NCBI GenBank assembly: GCA_946410505.1
Contig: CAMKAP010000024.1
Coordinates: 1 to 15,074, forward strand
Length of the DNA stretch: 15,074 nucleotides
Direction of reading: 5' to 3'
DNA from: an uncultured Clostridia bacterium
GTDB lineage: Bacteria > Bacillota_A > Clostridia > Oscillospirales > Oscillospiraceae
The translations under genes were made by a program, and so were the position numbers. The notes under the pieces were generated by a model. That model worked only from the letters and a program-made list of their open reading frames with translations, was not told the origin of the DNA and did not search any database. Below, one piece after another: positions 7,525 through 13,603 of the stretch. How positions within the stretch are numbered: position 1 is the stretch's first letter; each line of letters starts with the position of its first letter.

Positions 7525-8655
7525 TCAGTTGTGCCGCAGGGCCGCGCGGGCGTCGATGAGCCCCTGACAGAGGGCGTCTGCATCCTCCTGCGTCGTGAAG
7601 CGCGAAAGCCCGATGCGGATGGCCCCGTCGATGCTCCGCGCGTCCATCCCGATGGCTTCGAGCACATGGCTCCGCCCGCCTTTTTTGCAGGCGGAGCTTT
7701 TTGATACGTAGACCTCCCTGGCCTCCAGGAAGTTCATGAGAACCTCACTGCGCCAGCCCGGCAGTGAGACGGACAGAATGTGCGGCGCTGCGGTGGAGAC
7801 CCAGCGCAGCTCCGGGATCTCCCCGGAGAGCCGGCGAACGATCTGCTCCTTGATTTCGGACATGCGCGCGATGTTCTCCTGCATCCCGGCTTTGCCGATC
7901 CCGCAGGCTGCGGCGAAGGCCGCGATCTGGGGCATAGCCTCGGTGCCGGCCCGGCGGCCCTCCTCCTGCCCGCCGCCAAGAATATAGGGCTTGAGGCGCA
8001 GACCGCTTCGAATGTACAGCGCACCGATGCCCTTGGGAGCGTGGATCTTGTGTCCGCTGATGCTGATGAGATCCGCACCCAGGCTTTTCGGCGTGAAGGG
8101 GACTTTCAGAAAAGCCTGTACCGCGTCGGTATGCAGCAGGGTGGGGACGCCTGCGTTCCGGATCACCCGGGAAATCTCCCCGATATCCGTCACTGCGCCG
8201 GTCTCGTTGTTTACCAGCATCAGGCTGACAAGCACGGTGTCTGGCCGCAGGGCCTCCGCCACCGCCCGGGCGGGGATGGCGCCGGTCCCGTCCGGCTTCA
8301 GCCGGGTGACCTCAAAGCCGCGGGCTTCCAACTCGTCCAGGCTTTTGCGCACCGCGTCATGCTCCACGGCGGAGCTGATCACATGCCTGCCCTTGCGCTT
8401 CATGGCTTCCGCGCCGCCGAGAATGGCCCAGTTGTCGCTCTCGGAGCCGCAGGAGGTGAAGACCAGCTCTTTAGGCTGGCAGCCCAGCGCGTCGGAGACC
8501 TGCCTGCGGCTCTGCTCCAGGAGCTTTCTGGCCTCCCGGCCCAGGGTGTGGGTGGAGCTGGGGTTTCCGTAGATTTCGGTCATGGCGCGCATCGCCGCCT
8601 CCGCCGCCTCCGGGCAGACCCGCGTGGTGGCGGAATTATCCAGATAGTGTTCCAT
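7525..8655 (-). CDS. Cysteine desulfurase (NifS/IscS-like)
   Basis: A 376-residue PLP enzyme that takes sulfur from cysteine as an enzyme-bound persulfide for Fe-S clusters and tRNA thiolation. The N-terminus YLDNSATT is diagnostic, the PLP lysine is K203 in SISGHKIHAPKGIGALY, and the sulfur-carrying cysteine is C323 in SKSSACKKGGRSH. A VSKSSACKK loop replaces the more usual SSGSACTS. The open frame continues upstream for another 423 codons, but that part is antisense to mtaB. The true ATG is set by the conserved start and by AAAGGA (complement of 8661-8666) 5 bases away. There is no adjacent IscU scaffold. It is divergent from mtaB and has its own promoter and terminator. It could be a dedicated sulfur donor for tRNA modification, which is inference. 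Confidence 0.95.
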   Translation of the reverse strand: MEHYLDNSATTRVCPEAAEAAMRAMTEIYGNPSSTHTLGREARKLLEQSRRQVSDALGCQPKELVFTSCGSESDNWAILGGAEAMKRKGRHVISSAVEHDAVRKSLDELEARGFEVTRLKPDGTGAIPARAVAEALRPDTVLVSLMLVNNETGAVTDIGEISRVIRNAGVPTLLHTDAVQAFLKVPFTPKSLGADLISISGHKIHAPKGIGALYIRSGLRLKPYILGGGQEEGRRAGTEAMPQIAAFAAACGIGKAGMQENIARMSEIKEQIVRRLSGEIPELRWVSTAAPHILSVSLPGWRSEVLMNFLEAREVYVSKSSACKKGGRSHVLEAIGMDARSIDGAIRIGLSRFTTQEDADALCQGLIDARAALRHN

Positions 8656-8672
8656 TTGAATCCTTTCTGCTC

Positions 8673-8700
8673 TGCCTTTCCCCGCGTAAGGGAAAAGGCA
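8673..8700. repeat. Hairpin between two divergent ribosome sites
   Basis: TGCCTTTCCC (8673-8682) and GGGAAAAGGCA (8690-8700) pair over 10 bp with one bulged A and a 7-base loop. It fills most of the 60-base gap between the desulfurase and mtaB and ends 2 bases before the mtaB AAGGAG. On the other strand it lies 6 bases before the desulfurase ribosome site. It may affect translation of either message. No T-run follows closely enough for a classical terminator. Confidence 0.5.
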
Positions 8701-8715
8701 ATAAGGAGTTTTTTT

Positions 8716-10002
8716 ATGAAGTATATTATAGCCACTCTCGGCTGCAAGGTCAACCAATACGAGACCCAGGCGATGGAGGAAATGCTCCGCGCCGACGGGC
8801 ATGAGAGCGCCGCGCCAGGTGAGATTGCCGACGCCGTGATCGTCAACACCTGCGCCGTCACCGCCGAGTCCGGGAGAAAGTCCCGCCAGACCATCCGCCG
8901 CCTTCGGGATGAGAACCCCGGCGCGGTGCTGGCCGTGTCCGGCTGCTATTCCCAGCTCAGCCCCGAGGAGAGCGCGGAGATCGGCGCGGACGTGATCTTC
9001 GGCACAAACGACCGGGCGGGCTTTGTCCGCGCGGTGGAAAAGGCCGCCGCAGTGGGGGAGAAGAGCCGGGAGATCGACGCGCCCTTCCAGCGCCGGGCAT
9101 TTGAAGAGCTCCCCGCCGGGGCCATGGCCGGACGCACCCGGGCCATGCTGAAGATCCAGGACGGCTGCGTCAACTTCTGCACCTACTGTATCATCCCCTA
9201 TACCCGCGGTCGGCTGCGCAGTCTCCCGCTTGCCGATGCCGCGGCCGAGACCCGCCGCATCCGGGACGCGGGCTACCGGGAGCTTGTGCTCACAGGCATC
9301 GAGGTGGCCTCCTATGGCGCGGATCTGCCCGGAAAGCCCGGCCTTGCCGACGTGATTGAGACCGTGGCCGAAAACGCGGGGGAGATGCGCATCCGCCTCG
9401 GCTCCCTGGAGCCCACGGTCATCACGGAGGACTTCTGCCGCCGTCTGGCCGCGACGGGAAAGCTCTGCCGGCATTTCCACCTCTCGCTCCAGTCCGGTTG
9501 TGACCGGACGCTGAAGGCCATGAACCGCAAATACGACACGGCGGCCTTCTTTGCCGTGACCGAGCGGCTGCGCCGGACCTTTCCCGGCTGCGCGCTGACC
9601 ACCGACCTGATCACCGGCTTTCCCGGCGAGACGGATGAAGATCAGGCGGAGACCCTTGCCTTCATCGTAAAATGCGCCTTCGCCGACATGCACATTTTTC
9701 CCTATTCCCGCCGCCCGGGTACCCCCGCGGACAAGCTGCCCGACCAGTGCACCAACGCCCTCAAGGCAAAACGTGCCCACGAGGCGCAGGCTCTCGCCGC
9801 GCGGATGCACAGCGCCTATTTGAAAGAGAGTATTGGCCGGACGCTGCCCGTCCTGTTTGAGACGAGCGAGGAGGGGAGCGTTGGACACAGCGATACCTAC
9901 CTTCTGGTGAAGGTTCCGGTTCACGATCTGCGCGGGCAGCTCCGGAACGTGCGCATCACCGGGATGGAAAACGACCGCCTGATCGGGGAGCTGGCGGAGT
10001 AA
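8716..10002 (+). CDS. mtaB: tRNA t6A37 methylthiotransferase, MtaB-like
   Basis: A 428-residue radical-SAM enzyme that adds a methylthio group to N6-threonylcarbamoyladenosine at position 37 of tRNAs reading ANN codons. The N-terminal UPF0004 domain has C10, C46 and C77, ligands of the auxiliary 4Fe-4S cluster. GCVNFCTYCIIPYTRGR carries the radical-SAM CxxxCxxC (C151, C155, C158). A TRAM-like tail ends the protein. ATLGCKVNQYET, rather than MiaB-type wording, points to the MtaB subgroup. The open frame extends far upstream, but that part is antisense to the desulfurase. The ATG is fixed by AAGGAG (8703-8708) at 7 bases and by the conserved start. I find no clear promoter; the neighbouring desulfurase supplies the chemistry this enzyme consumes. 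Confidence 0.95.
   Translation: MKYIIATLGCKVNQYETQAMEEMLRADGHESAAPGEIADAVIVNTCAVTAESGRKSRQTIRRLRDENPGAVLAVSGCYSQLSPEESAEIGADVIFGTNDRAGFVRAVEKAAAVGEKSREIDAPFQRRAFEELPAGAMAGRTRAMLKIQDGCVNFCTYCIIPYTRGRLRSLPLADAAAETRRIRDAGYRELVLTGIEVASYGADLPGKPGLADVIETVAENAGEMRIRLGSLEPTVITEDFCRRLAATGKLCRHFHLSLQSGCDRTLKAMNRKYDTAAFFAVTERLRRTFPGCALTTDLITGFPGETDEDQAETLAFIVKCAFADMHIFPYSRRPGTPADKLPDQCTNALKAKRAHEAQALAARMHSAYLKESIGRTLPVLFETSEEGSVGHSDTYLLVKVPVHDLRGQLRNVRITGMENDRLIGELAE
8725..8753 (-). promoter_or_regulatory. Cysteine desulfurase promoter inside the mtaB coding region
   Basis: Read leftwards, TTGACC (complement of 8748-8753) and a perfect TATAAT (complement of 8725-8730) are exactly 17 bases apart. They lie over mtaB codons 4-13. 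RNA would start near 8718, so the desulfurase leader of about 63 bases is antisense to the mtaB start codon and ribosome site. The -10 box costs mtaB an ATA isoleucine codon (residue 5), which I saw nowhere else in that gene. Confidence 0.7.
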
Positions 10003-10068
10003 ACTGCTTGCAAGGATAGTCTTTTCTTCGCCTGCTCAGTGCGGTCAGGCTGCGCACAGCAAGACCCA

Positions 10069-10096
10069 TTTCTCTTTCCTCTTGCGGAAAGAGAAA
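10069..10096. repeat. Perfect 11-bp hairpin, left end of the element
   Basis: TTTCTCTTTCC (10069-10079) and GGAAAGAGAAA (10086-10096) are exact reverse complements around a 6-base loop TCTTGC. There is no T-run after it on the plus strand. On the minus strand it is followed by TGGG, so it is not a classical terminator on either strand. Confidence 0.8.
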
Positions 10097-10378
10097 CGGT
10101 TCTTGTACTCCAAAGAGAAAGGACGCTTTCCCAGAGTGGGCGACATAAGGTCTGATCGTGGGTCGCCGCCGTCCGAATATTGATATGCCCGGCTCGCCCG
10201 GGTGTTCGCTGCCGCTATGGTGTGCAGAACGGCCGCTTGAAAAAGCTCGCCCCGGCGGCTCGTAAACGCAGCGACCAGAGAGCGGCGCGAGCGAAGCAAA
10301 GCCATTCCGAGACCGGCGAAGCGCAAAAGGCACGGCGTCCATGAAAGCGCCCTTTTCTTTCTTCCACCGGGCGCGGCG

Positions 10379-10416
10379 CTATCTTTCTTTTCGCGCAAGA
10401 TCGAAAAGAAAGATAG
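10379..10416. repeat. Perfect 15-bp hairpin, right end of the element
   Basis: CTATCTTTCTTTTCG (10379-10393) and CGAAAAGAAAGATAG (10402-10416) are exact reverse complements around an 8-base loop CGCAAGAT-type core (10394-10401). It is the longest perfect inverted repeat I found in the window. It is followed by a G-run rather than T, so it is not an intrinsic terminator. Confidence 0.85.
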
Positions 10417-10470
10417 GGGGGCGCAATGTGAACGTATCATGCTGTGAGCAGATGGAGAACAGCGTATGCA

Positions 10471-10493
10471 TTTCCCGCCTTGGCGGCGGGAAA
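10471..10493. repeat. 9-bp GC-rich hairpin directly upstream of the serC promoter
   Basis: TTTCCCGCC (10471-10479) and GGCGGGAAA (10485-10493) pair perfectly around a 5-base loop. The hairpin ends 4 bases before the -35 box of the serC promoter. It could be a regulator-binding palindrome or the end of the preceding repeat. No adjoining T-run supports termination on the plus strand. Confidence 0.6.
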
Positions 10494-10497
10494 GCAT

Positions 10498-10526
10498 TTG
10501 ACACGTTCCACAAAATAACATATACT
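10498..10526 (+). promoter_or_regulatory. Promoter of the serC-serA-nucleosidase operon
   Basis: A perfect TTGACA (10498-10503) and TATACT (10521-10526, five of six) are exactly 17 bases apart. RNA would start near 10533, only 30 bases before the serC ATG. That is too short to hold a T-box or a serine-responsive riboswitch, so control must act at the promoter itself or through the upstream palindrome. Confidence 0.75.
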
Positions 10527-10562
10527 GTTTTGGCTTATTTTTCTGATGGGAGAGAAACAAAA

Positions 10563-11648
10563 ATGGCGAGGGAACAGGTCTTCAATTTTGCGGCAGGGCC
10601 GTCCGTGCTGCCGCTGCCCGTGCTGGAGCGGGCAAAGGCGGAGCTTTCGGATTTTCACGGCTCCGGCATGTCCGTGATGGAGATGAGCCACCGCAGCCCT
10701 CTGTTTCAGGAAATCTTTGACGGGGCCAAGGCCAGGCTGAAGGCGGCGCTCTCCGTGCCGGATACCCATGAGATCCTCTTTCTTCAGGGCGGCGCCACGC
10801 TGCAGTTTGCCGCCATTCCCATGAACCTGCTGGAGGGCGGCACGGCCGATTACGCCGTGACCGGGAATTTCTCCGGCAAAGCCGCCAGAGAGGCACAGAA
10901 ATACGGCACGGTCCACATCGCGGCCGACACCGGCGCCGTCGGGCACGACCGCATCCCGTCTCAGGCGGAGCTGCAGCTCTCCGGCGATGCGAAGTATTTC
11001 TATTACTGCTCCAATAACACCATCTACGGCACCGAGTGGCAGTATGTGCCCGAGACGGCGGCGCCGCTGGTATGCGATATGTCCTCCGACATCCTCTCGC
11101 GCCCGGTGGATGTGAGCCGCTACGGTCTCATTTACGCCGGCGCCCAGAAGAACATGGCCCCCGCTGGCCTCACCGTGGTGATCCTGGACAAGGCGCTTCT
11201 GGGCAGGGAGCTTCCCATTACGCCCGAGATCATGAGCTATCAGACCCTGGTGAAGCACGACTCCATGCTCAACACCCCGCCCTGCTGGTGCATCTACATG
11301 CTGGGCCTGGTGCTGGACTGGGTGGAGGAGCAGGGCGGCGTTTCCGGCATGGAAGCGCGCAAGCGCGAGCGCGCCGCGAAGCTCTACGACTATCTGGACA
11401 ACAGCGGCCTTTTCATCCCCCATGCGCAGCCCGGCAGCCGCAGCGATATGAACGTCACCTTCCGCACGTCAAGCGCTGAGCTGGACGCGGCCTTCGTCAA
11501 GGGCGCGGCCGCCCGGGGCCTTCTGAACGTCAAGGGCCACCGGATCACCGGCGGCATGCGGGCGAGCTTATATAACGCCATGCCCATGGAGGGTGTGGAC
11601 GCGCTCATCGCCTATATGAAGGAATTTGAGGTACAGCAGCATGTTTAA
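10563..11648 (+). CDS. serC: Phosphoserine aminotransferase
   Basis: A 361-residue PLP-dependent class V aminotransferase, the second step of serine synthesis (3-phosphohydroxypyruvate plus glutamate to O-phosphoserine). The start MAREQVFNFAAGPSVLP is diagnostic: NFxAGP opens almost all SerC proteins. GGATLQFAAIPMNL (77-90) forms part of the cofactor pocket and K196 in YAGAQKN carries PLP. HRITGGMRASLYNAMP near the end is the usual substrate-binding stretch. The length matches the family. The ATG follows GGGAGA (10548-10553) at 9 bases; a longer frame upstream lies in the repeat region and is rejected. It is the first gene of an overlapping operon with serA. Confidence 0.97.
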   Translation: MAREQVFNFAAGPSVLPLPVLERAKAELSDFHGSGMSVMEMSHRSPLFQEIFDGAKARLKAALSVPDTHEILFLQGGATLQFAAIPMNLLEGGTADYAVTGNFSGKAAREAQKYGTVHIAADTGAVGHDRIPSQAELQLSGDAKYFYYCSNNTIYGTEWQYVPETAAPLVCDMSSDILSRPVDVSRYGLIYAGAQKNMAPAGLTVVILDKALLGRELPITPEIMSYQTLVKHDSMLNTPPCWCIYMLGLVLDWVEEQGGVSGMEARKRERAAKLYDYLDNSGLFIPHAQPGSRSDMNVTFRTSSAELDAAFVKGAAARGLLNVKGHRITGGMRASLYNAMPMEGVDALIAYMKEFEVQQHV

Positions 11649-12804
11649 AATCAAAACCATGAACGCCATCGCACCCGCAGGACTGGAAGCTCTGGAACGC
11701 CGGGGCTGCACCGTGGGCGAGGAGGTGGAAGCGCCAGAGGGGATTCTGCTGCGCTCGGCAAGCCTGCACGAATATCCCTTCAACCCCGAGCTTCTTGCCA
11801 TCGCCAGAGCCGGCGCGGGCTATAACAACATCCCCGTGGCCGAGTGCGCCAACCGCGGCATCGTTGTCTTCAATGCCCCCGGCGCCAACGCTGTGGCCGT
11901 CATGGAGCAGGAGATCGCCTCCCTGGTGCTGGCCTCCCGAGATGTACTGGGAAGCATCGACTATGTAAAATCCATCGCCGACCGGGGCGAGGAGATTCCG
12001 AAGCTGGTGGAGAAGGGCAAGGCCGCGTTTGCAGGGCCGGAGCTGATGGGCAAATCCATTGGCGTCATCGGTCTCGGCGCCGTGGGCGCCCTGGTGGCCA
12101 ACGCCGCCGTGAGCCTCGATATGCAGGTCTGGGGCCACGACCCCTATATGTCCGTGGACGCGGCCTGGCGCCTGAGCCGGGCGGTGCTGCATGCCTCCAC
12201 CCGGGACGAGATCTACGAAAACTGCGACTATATCAGCATCAACGTCCCCTACACCGAGGATACCCACCATATGCTCAACGACGAGGCTTTTGCCAAGATG
12301 CGCGACGGCGTGCGCATCATCAACGAGAGCCGCGCCGAGGTGGTGGATGACGAGGCCATGACCCGCGCGCTCCAAAGCGGCAAAGTGGCCAAATATGTGA
12401 CCGATTTTCCCAACGAGACCATCCTGAAGGCTCCCAATGTGATCGCACTGCCCCATATCGGCGCCTGCACCCCCGAGAGCGAGGACCGCTGCGCCGTCAT
12501 GGCGGCGGAGGAGATGTATGATTACCTGCTCAACGGCAACATCCGCAACAGTGTGAACCTGCCGGACGTGTCTCTCAGCCGCATGGGCGTCTGCCGCCTC
12601 TGTGTCATCCACCACAATGTGCCGCGCATGATCACCAGCATCCTGGACTATATCAGCCGGAAGAACATCAACGTGGAGCACATGATCAACAAGCCCCGCG
12701 GCGGCTATGCCGTGACGATCGTGGACCTGTCCGAGCCCATCGGCGAGGACGTGGCCGACGCGATCCGGAGAATGAACGATGTGGTGAGGGTGAGAGTGCT
12801 GTGA
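11641..12804 (+). CDS. serA: D-3-phosphoglycerate dehydrogenase with C-terminal ACT domain
   Basis: A 387-residue NAD-dependent dehydrogenase, the first step of serine synthesis. GVIGLGAVGALVANAA (141-156) is the nucleotide-binding loop. R231 in NESRAEVVDDEAM, E259 in DFPNE and H272 in LPHIGACTPESE are the expected catalytic arginine, glutamate and histidine. Residues from about 317 onward form an ACT domain (ISRKNINVEHMINKPRGGYAVTIVDL), the usual site for serine feedback. The short form lacks the intervening ASB domain of longer enzymes. NESRAEVVDD departs from the common NxARGGIVDE wording. The ATG overlaps the serC end by 8 bases, with GAGG 9 bases upstream; a TTG five codons earlier has a poorly placed site. 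Its stop overlaps the next start. Confidence 0.95.
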   Translation: MFKIKTMNAIAPAGLEALERRGCTVGEEVEAPEGILLRSASLHEYPFNPELLAIARAGAGYNNIPVAECANRGIVVFNAPGANAVAVMEQEIASLVLASRDVLGSIDYVKSIADRGEEIPKLVEKGKAAFAGPELMGKSIGVIGLGAVGALVANAAVSLDMQVWGHDPYMSVDAAWRLSRAVLHASTRDEIYENCDYISINVPYTEDTHHMLNDEAFAKMRDGVRIINESRAEVVDDEAMTRALQSGKVAKYVTDFPNETILKAPNVIALPHIGACTPESEDRCAVMAAEEMYDYLLNGNIRNSVNLPDVSLSRMGVCRLCVIHHNVPRMITSILDYISRKNINVEHMINKPRGGYAVTIVDLSEPIGEDVADAIRRMNDVVRVRVL

Positions 12805-13478
12805 AAAAGATCGGAATGCTGGTGGCTGTGGAGATGAGAGCGGTGCTCTCCCGCTACGGCAGGGCGCTGAGCGAGGAGACGCGGCACGGTTTTCGTGTGC
12901 TGTGCTATGACATGGGGGAGTATCTCCTGTATGTGATCGGCTCCGGCGCCGGCGAGATCGCCGCGGCGGCAGCCTGCCAGATGCTCATTGACCGTTATGA
13001 AGTCGAACTGGTGGTGAATTTCGGCGTGGTGGGGGGACTCACCGAGGAGATGGGCCAGACCAAAACCTGTGTGGTGGAAAAGGTCGTCCACTATGACTTT
13101 GATACCAGCGCCTACGACAATACCGTGCCCGGCCAGTACTGCGAGTACCCGGATGTGTACCTGCCCGCAACGGCGTCCCTGGTGGAACGGGCGACACAGA
13201 TCGCGCCCTCGCTCAAGCGGGTGATCTGCGCCTCCGCGGACAAGTTTGTGGAGGGAAGGGAAGCCAAGTCTGCCCTGCATGAGCGCTGGGGAGCCGAAAT
13301 CTGCGAGATGGAGGCCGCCGCTGTGGTGCTCACCTGCAACCGCAGCGCCGTTCCCTGCCTGCTCATCAAGACCGTGTCCGATGGCCTGATGCAGGGCGGG
13401 GAGGATTTCGGAACCGCGCTGGCCCACACCTCCGAGCTCTGTCTTGAAGTGGCGGACAAGATCATCAGAGAACTGTAA
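12801..13478 (+). CDS. MTA/SAH nucleosidase-like protein (PNP/UDP phosphorylase family)
   Basis: A 225-residue protein resembling 5'-methylthioadenosine/S-adenosylhomocysteine nucleosidase, which frees adenine from these by-products of SAM use. MEAAAVVLTCNRSAVPCLLIKTVSD (170-194) matches the family core: E171 and D194 are 23 residues apart, like the substrate-binding Glu174 and catalytic Asp197 of E. coli MTAN. FGVVGGL (74-80) and SADKFV (145-150) are also in place. By eye the N-terminal VAVEMRAVL puts arginine 13 where E. coli has Glu12, so activity or substrate may differ. It starts with GTG in a GTGA overlap with the serA stop, with GAGGG 10 bases before. Translational coupling to serA is likely. 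It could instead be another nucleoside phosphorylase. Confidence 0.83.
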   Translation: MKKIGMLVAVEMRAVLSRYGRALSEETRHGFRVLCYDMGEYLLYVIGSGAGEIAAAAACQMLIDRYEVELVVNFGVVGGLTEEMGQTKTCVVEKVVHYDFDTSAYDNTVPGQYCEYPDVYLPATASLVERATQIAPSLKRVICASADKFVEGREAKSALHERWGAEICEMEAAAVVLTCNRSAVPCLLIKTVSDGLMQGGEDFGTALAHTSELCLEVADKIIREL

Positions 13479-13491
13479 TACCGTATTTCCA

Positions 13492-13579
13492 GTCATCCTG
13501 AGGAGGCGAAAGCCGACGAAGGATCTCATGCCGTCGGCTTCGGCCGGGGGCGGGGTCCTTTGCATGCGCTCAGGATGAC
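13492..13579. repeat. Nested palindromic intergenic repeat (GTCATCCTGAG type)
   Basis: GTCATCCTGAG (13492-13502) and CTCAGGATGAC (13569-13579) are perfect 11-bp inverted ends. Inside, AAGCCGACG (13510-13518) and CGTCGGCTT (13532-13540) form a second perfect stem, and GAAGGATC/GGTCCTT sequences lie between the two levels. This wording recalls dispersed GTCATCCTGAG...GAAGGATCT repeats seen in many bacterial genomes. A T5 run (13584-13588) follows 5 bases after it, so it may also act as a weak terminator between the nucleosidase and alaX. Confidence 0.7.
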
Positions 13580-13603
13580 ATGCTTTTTGAAGGGGATTCG
13601 ATT

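Larger units (their letters stand above)
10066..10420. mobile_element. Candidate palindrome-ended non-autonomous repeat element
   Basis: The left end is an 11-bp hairpin (10069-10096) and the right end a 15-bp hairpin (10379-10416). When the right end is reverse-complemented, the two share an order of features: a C-run, an AT-CTTTC-type arm, the loop core TCTTGCG and a GAAA-AGAAA arm. They therefore behave as inverted terminal copies. No transposase lies between. Terminal palindromes are known in elements mobilised by single-strand (Y1/REP-type) transposases. Boundaries are approximate, and mobility is inferred from one copy. Confidence 0.4.
10003..10562. other. 560-base non-coding region before serC
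   Basis: No frame here looks like a real gene. The minus-strand frames of 128 and 171 codons are arginine/serine-rich, overlap each other and lack ribosome sites; the plus frame into serC lacks one too. The stretch contains three strong hairpins, a GC-rich body with several smaller inverted repeats such as CCCGG/CCGGG (10188-10202), and at its right end the serC promoter. After mtaB there is only a weak CTTGCAAG palindrome and a broken T-run, not a convincing terminator. Composition and hairpins suggest an inserted repeat element. Confidence 0.65.

Noticed and set aside
7525..9924. A 799-codon minus-strand frame and a 740-codon plus-strand frame, as if giant fusion proteins
   Set aside because: Only the C-terminal 376 and 428 residues match the desulfurase and MtaB families, each with a ribosome site at its own ATG. 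The upstream parts are antisense to the other gene.
10003..10035. Terminator of mtaB at CTTGCAAG followed by TCTTTTCTT
   Set aside because: The palindrome makes almost no loop-closing stem and the T-run is interrupted and 7 bases away.
10045..10560. Minus-strand frame of 171 codons and the overlapping 128-codon frame
   Set aside because: Arginine/serine-rich, no ribosome site, no recognisable motif, and they span hairpins of the putative repeat element.
10527..10562. A serine-responsive T-box or riboswitch ahead of serC
   Set aside because: The leader from the identified promoter is only about 30 bases, too short for either.
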